Shown one piece after another: positions 35,907 through 38,453 of a DNA stretch of 38,453 nucleotides (position 1 is its first letter; each line of letters begins with the position of its first letter). Origin of the DNA: a virus; the IMG/VR virus record IMGVR_UViG_3300046689_000435, positions 1 to 38,453 of that record. One strand, 5' to 3'. The notes under the pieces were generated by a model. It was not told the DNA's origin. It searched no databases and saw only the letters and a list, made by a program, of their open reading frames with translations. The position numbers and the translations under genes are program-made.

Positions 35907-36782
35907 ATGGATGAGAACCTGAACCCCCCACCGGGCTGGCGTTACGCGGCCTACCCGTGGTTCGCGCGAGACGATGCGCCAGATCTGCCACGACTGGTAC
36001 AGGTGGGCACGGTCATGCTGCCGGAGTTCTTTCACCTGGTCATCGGTACTGAAGACGCCTGGCACACCGACCGAGACGGCGGGGACTGGATCGGCGGCGG
36101 AGACTGCGCCCTCTTCCTGGACTTCCAGGTATTCGAAGGCCAAGTTGAGATGCCCCATGCGCTCGCCGCCTACGAGGACATCTCGAGAGTCTTCGACCGC
36201 GTGCGCAAGGTGGTTAGCCCACGCATCTGGAAGCGTCTGGGCATCCACTACATGGTTCAGTACCTGACCCAGTTCATGGAGGAAGGCCGCCAACCAGACG
36301 GCGACCCGACTGTGCGCCCCTTCCTCTACGACAAGCGAGACCCGTACCGGACCCCTCCAAAGGCCGCAACGGAATGGCTCGAGCGACTCCAGGACCATGC
36401 GTCGGAGGCATACGCCCAGGCCCGCGACCTGCCCACCCCTCAACGCAAGCGAGTCAAAATCACGGATGACCATCTACGCGAAGTGGCTGAGGTCTATCGC
36501 CACGCCGACAACGTGGGCGAACCGCCCACACGCAGTGTCGCCCGACACTTCAGGGCGCCACACTCCACGGCTGCAAAGTGGGTAGCCACTGCCCGCAGGA
36601 AGAAATTTCTCCCGGCTGCTGGCACAACCCCCGTATGGGGGCCATACGGGGAGCCCGGCAGCGAGAGAGTGGCCGAACTGAAGGAGATCCTCACCGATCA
36701 AGACGGTCCCAAGCTTTCGCCTCTACAGAGGAAGATGCTTGAGGACGAGCTCAAGAGTCTGGGTGGTGTACTGCCGGAGTAG
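35907..36782 (+). CDS. Probable regulator encoded ahead of the integrase
   Basis: 291 residues, ATG at 35907, apparently leaderless. The N-terminal 190 residues (GWRYAAYPWFARDDAPDLPR, FFHLVIGTEDAWHTDRDGGD) match no domain I know. Residues about 195-250 (DDHLREVAEVYRHADNVGEP, then SVARHFRAPHSTAAKWVATA) are a helix-turn-helix of the type found in actinobacterial genes directly preceding integrases. A Lys/Pro-rich tail follows. The stop lies 13 bases before the integrase start, so both are on one transcript. It is a likely repressor or int activator. Confidence 0.65.
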   Translation: MDENLNPPPGWRYAAYPWFARDDAPDLPRLVQVGTVMLPEFFHLVIGTEDAWHTDRDGGDWIGGGDCALFLDFQVFEGQVEMPHALAAYEDISRVFDRVRKVVSPRIWKRLGIHYMVQYLTQFMEEGRQPDGDPTVRPFLYDKRDPYRTPPKAATEWLERLQDHASEAYAQARDLPTPQRKRVKITDDHLREVAEVYRHADNVGEPPTRSVARHFRAPHSTAAKWVATARRKKFLPAAGTTPVWGPYGEPGSERVAELKEILTDQDGPKLSPLQRKMLEDELKSLGGVLPE

Positions 36783-36795
36783 GAGGAAGTCACTG

Positions 36796-38367
36796 ATGAA
36801 GGGTTCGACGTACCGCCGGTGCTACTGCCGGGGCGAGGATGGCAAGCCGCTAGGCAAGGCGTGCCCGCAGCTGTCCAGCCGCCGGCACGGTGCGTGGGCG
36901 CTGCGGCAGGAGCTGCCGCAGCGGGCCGACGCCACCCGGCGGTCGTTCTCCCGCTCCGGCTACGAGAACGCGAAGAAGGCACAGGAAGCCCTCGATGCTG
37001 TGCGGGCCCTGCTCGCCCTTCCGGACGCCGACGACGTCGACATGCTGGTGCAGGTCGGCGACCTTCTCGAAGCGGTCTCCAAGGACAAGGACGCGCCCCT
37101 GCCGGACCTCGCCGAGATACGGCGGCGCCTGCAGCATGGGCAGAAGCTCACTTCGGGCATGACGGTCGGCGACCTGCTCGACGAATGGCTCGAAGCCAAG
37201 CGGAAGACCAAGCGGGCCACGACCGTCAACAACTACGCCTCGCGAGTCGAGTACCACCTGCGGCCCGCACTCGGGCACTACCGCCTCGACCGCCTCAACG
37301 TCGGGCACTGCCAGGCGTACCTCGACGCGATCGACGACGCCAACGACGTGATCCGGGCAGAGAACGCCGCGCGGCGCGAGCAGGAGTCACGAGCGACGTG
37401 GGGGAAGCGTTCCCGGCCGCCGGCCGCCGAGCGGGAGCGCCTGGACGCCGAGAAGGCCAAGCTCGCGGACATGAAGCCGTACCGGCGTATCACCGGTCCG
37501 GCCACGAAGCTGGAGATCCGCAACACTCTGCGGTCCGCGCTGAACTTCGCGATCCGCCGGCAGTACCTCACGTTCAACCCGGCCGCGTTCGTCGAGCTGG
37601 AGACCGTGCGGCGCCCGAAGGGCATGCTGTGGACGGCCGAGCGCGTCGCCCGCTGGGAAGCCACCGGGGAGAAGCCGAGCCGGGTCATGGTCTGGACGCC
37701 GGAGCAGCTCGGGGCGTTCCTGGACGCCGCCGAGGAGCACCGCCTGTACGCCCTCTTCCACGTCGTCGCGCACCACGGGCTGCGCCGCGGCGAGGCGGTC
37801 GGCCTGGACTGGCAGCACGTGAACTACACGGCCCGCTCGATCGGTGTGGCTCGGGAGATCGTCCGCGACGGCTACACGCCGATCGAGACGGACCCCAAGA
37901 CGGACGGGTCGGCGGCCGAGGTGAAGGTCGACCGGGAGACGCTGACAGTGCTGCGGGCGCACCGGGCGCGGCAGCAGGCCGAGCGCGTAGCCCAGGAGGA
38001 GAACCGGCTGCCGTGGACGGACACGGGCAAGGTGTTCGTCCAGGAGGACGGCACCTGGTTGCACCCAGACTCGGTGTCGGACGCCTTCCAGGAGATCCGC
38101 GAGGCGGCTGGGCTGCCGCCGATCAACCTGCGGGATCTGAGGCACGGCGCGGCTGCGCTGGTGAAGGCCGGCGGCGGCGATCTGCACGACGCGAAGAAGA
38201 AGCTGCGGCACTCCACGATCGTCTTGACCAGCAACACCTACCTCGAGTTGTTCGAGGAGTACGAGGAGGAGCTGACGGAGCGCGCCGCGGCTGCGGTGCC
38301 AAGGGCCCGAAAAGCCGCCGACAGCACCGCCGCTCACGCATCGCTCACGCAGGAGCCTGGCGAGTGA
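36796..38367 (+). CDS. int: Tyrosine recombinase integrase
   Basis: 523 residues, ATG at 36796 with AGGAGG eight bases upstream. Residues 1-60 have a Cys-rich, basic start (YRRCYCRGEDGKPLGKACPQ) suited to arm-site binding; 120-265 form the core-binding domain. The catalytic domain shows HHGLRRGEA (Arg330), INLRDLRHGAAAL (Arg449, His450), LRHSTI (His472) and the nucleophile in SNTYLELF (Tyr482). The position normally held by His in HDLRH is Arg (RDLRH). The alanine-rich end runs into the repeat that contains attP. It should recombine attP with the host tRNA-Thr gene. Confidence 0.95.
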   Translation: MKGSTYRRCYCRGEDGKPLGKACPQLSSRRHGAWALRQELPQRADATRRSFSRSGYENAKKAQEALDAVRALLALPDADDVDMLVQVGDLLEAVSKDKDAPLPDLAEIRRRLQHGQKLTSGMTVGDLLDEWLEAKRKTKRATTVNNYASRVEYHLRPALGHYRLDRLNVGHCQAYLDAIDDANDVIRAENAARREQESRATWGKRSRPPAAERERLDAEKAKLADMKPYRRITGPATKLEIRNTLRSALNFAIRRQYLTFNPAAFVELETVRRPKGMLWTAERVARWEATGEKPSRVMVWTPEQLGAFLDAAEEHRLYALFHVVAHHGLRRGEAVGLDWQHVNYTARSIGVAREIVRDGYTPIETDPKTDGSAAEVKVDRETLTVLRAHRARQQAERVAQEENRLPWTDTGKVFVQEDGTWLHPDSVSDAFQEIREAAGLPPINLRDLRHGAAALVKAGGGDLHDAKKKLRHSTIVLTSNTYLELFEEYEEELTERAAAAVPRARKAADSTAAHASLTQEPGE

Positions 38368-38371
38368 TCTT

Positions 38372-38393
38372 CCCCCCGGGGCAATCCGGGGGG
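38372..38393 (+). terminator. Hairpin terminator behind int (second copy)
   Basis: Identical to 46-67: CCCCCCGG and CCGGGGGG around six bases, five bases beyond the integrase stop. Confidence 0.6.
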
Positions 38394-38412
38394 TGACCTG
38401 GGTACTTCTAGA

Positions 38413-38453
38413 GCCCCCTGTCGGGTTCGAACCGACGACCTACGCTTTACAAG
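38413..38453 (-). other. attP: attP core, second copy (tRNA-Thr 3' half)
   Basis: Same sequence as 87-127, from acceptor strand to anticodon loop. In the circle there is only one such site. Confidence 0.85.

Larger units (their letters stand above)
38327..38453. repeat. Terminal direct repeat, copy 2
   Basis: Same 127 bases as 1-127. It holds the integrase end (stop at 38365-38367), an arm site (38330-38353), the hairpin 38372-38393 and the tRNA-derived core 38413-38453. The window ends exactly at the last base of the tRNA anticodon loop. Confidence 0.9.

Noticed and set aside
1-38453. Physical terminal repeats of a linear virion
   Set aside because: The 127-base identity matches a common assembly k-mer length and lies in the int-attP junction; an overlap of a circular genome explains it better. 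Virion ends are unknown.

Overview
The window reads as one complete circular temperate actinophage genome, most likely from a Streptomyces or close relative, opened at its attachment site. The first and last 127 bases (1-127 and 38327-38453) are identical, so the unique circle is 38,326 bp. Pointers to the host group are very GC-rich coding, frequent GTG starts, chains of ATGA/GTGA overlaps, leaderless-looking regulators and structural proteins of the Streptomyces siphophage type. The repeat carries the 3' half of a tRNA-Thr(UGU) gene directly beyond a tyrosine integrase, the usual int-attP layout.

Layout. Integration and control: integrase (36796-38367, +), a regulator just ahead of it (35907-36782, +), and two divergent small helix-turn-helix genes (35235-35794, -). 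Almost everything else is on the minus strand, so it is read from high to low coordinates. 33176-35216: small early genes of unknown role. 31039-33179: a primase-polymerase and a RepA-type hexameric ATPase, followed by a dense array of GGGGACAGGT sites around an AT-rich patch, a strong candidate origin. 25512-30855: small unknown genes, several tiny membrane proteins and a DUF2637 membrane protein. 23300-25423: an FtsK/TraB-type DNA translocase. 20960-22682: HNH nuclease, P-loop kinase and terminase subunits. 12347-19520: portal, prohead protease, HK97-type major capsid, connectors and tail tube. 5501-12315: tail chaperones with a -1 frameshift, tape measure and a large tail-tip protein. 2543-5491: distal tail proteins, GH25 endolysin, r1t-type holin and further membrane proteins. 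At the left end a plus-strand XRE-type regulator (1631-2398) faces three small minus-strand genes across a cluster of six GGCGWCA half-sites.

How it fits together. Structure and lysis are those of an ordinary long-tailed siphovirus. The replication and DNA-movement part (primase-polymerase, RepA ATPase, iteron-like origin, FtsK/TraB translocase, DUF2637 protein) instead resembles integrative conjugative elements (AICEs) and plasmids of Streptomyces. The genome therefore looks like a phage carrying a plasmid- or AICE-like replication and transfer block. Two dense families of short DNA repeats lie beside the translocase: 15 copies of GTTCCG/CGGAAC inside the DUF2637 gene and seven CTAG sites just downstream of the translocase gene. 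These are the most interesting unexplained signals, and they could be the DNA sites the translocase or a regulator recognises. No complete tRNA gene, insertion sequence, CRISPR array or recognisable defence cassette was seen.
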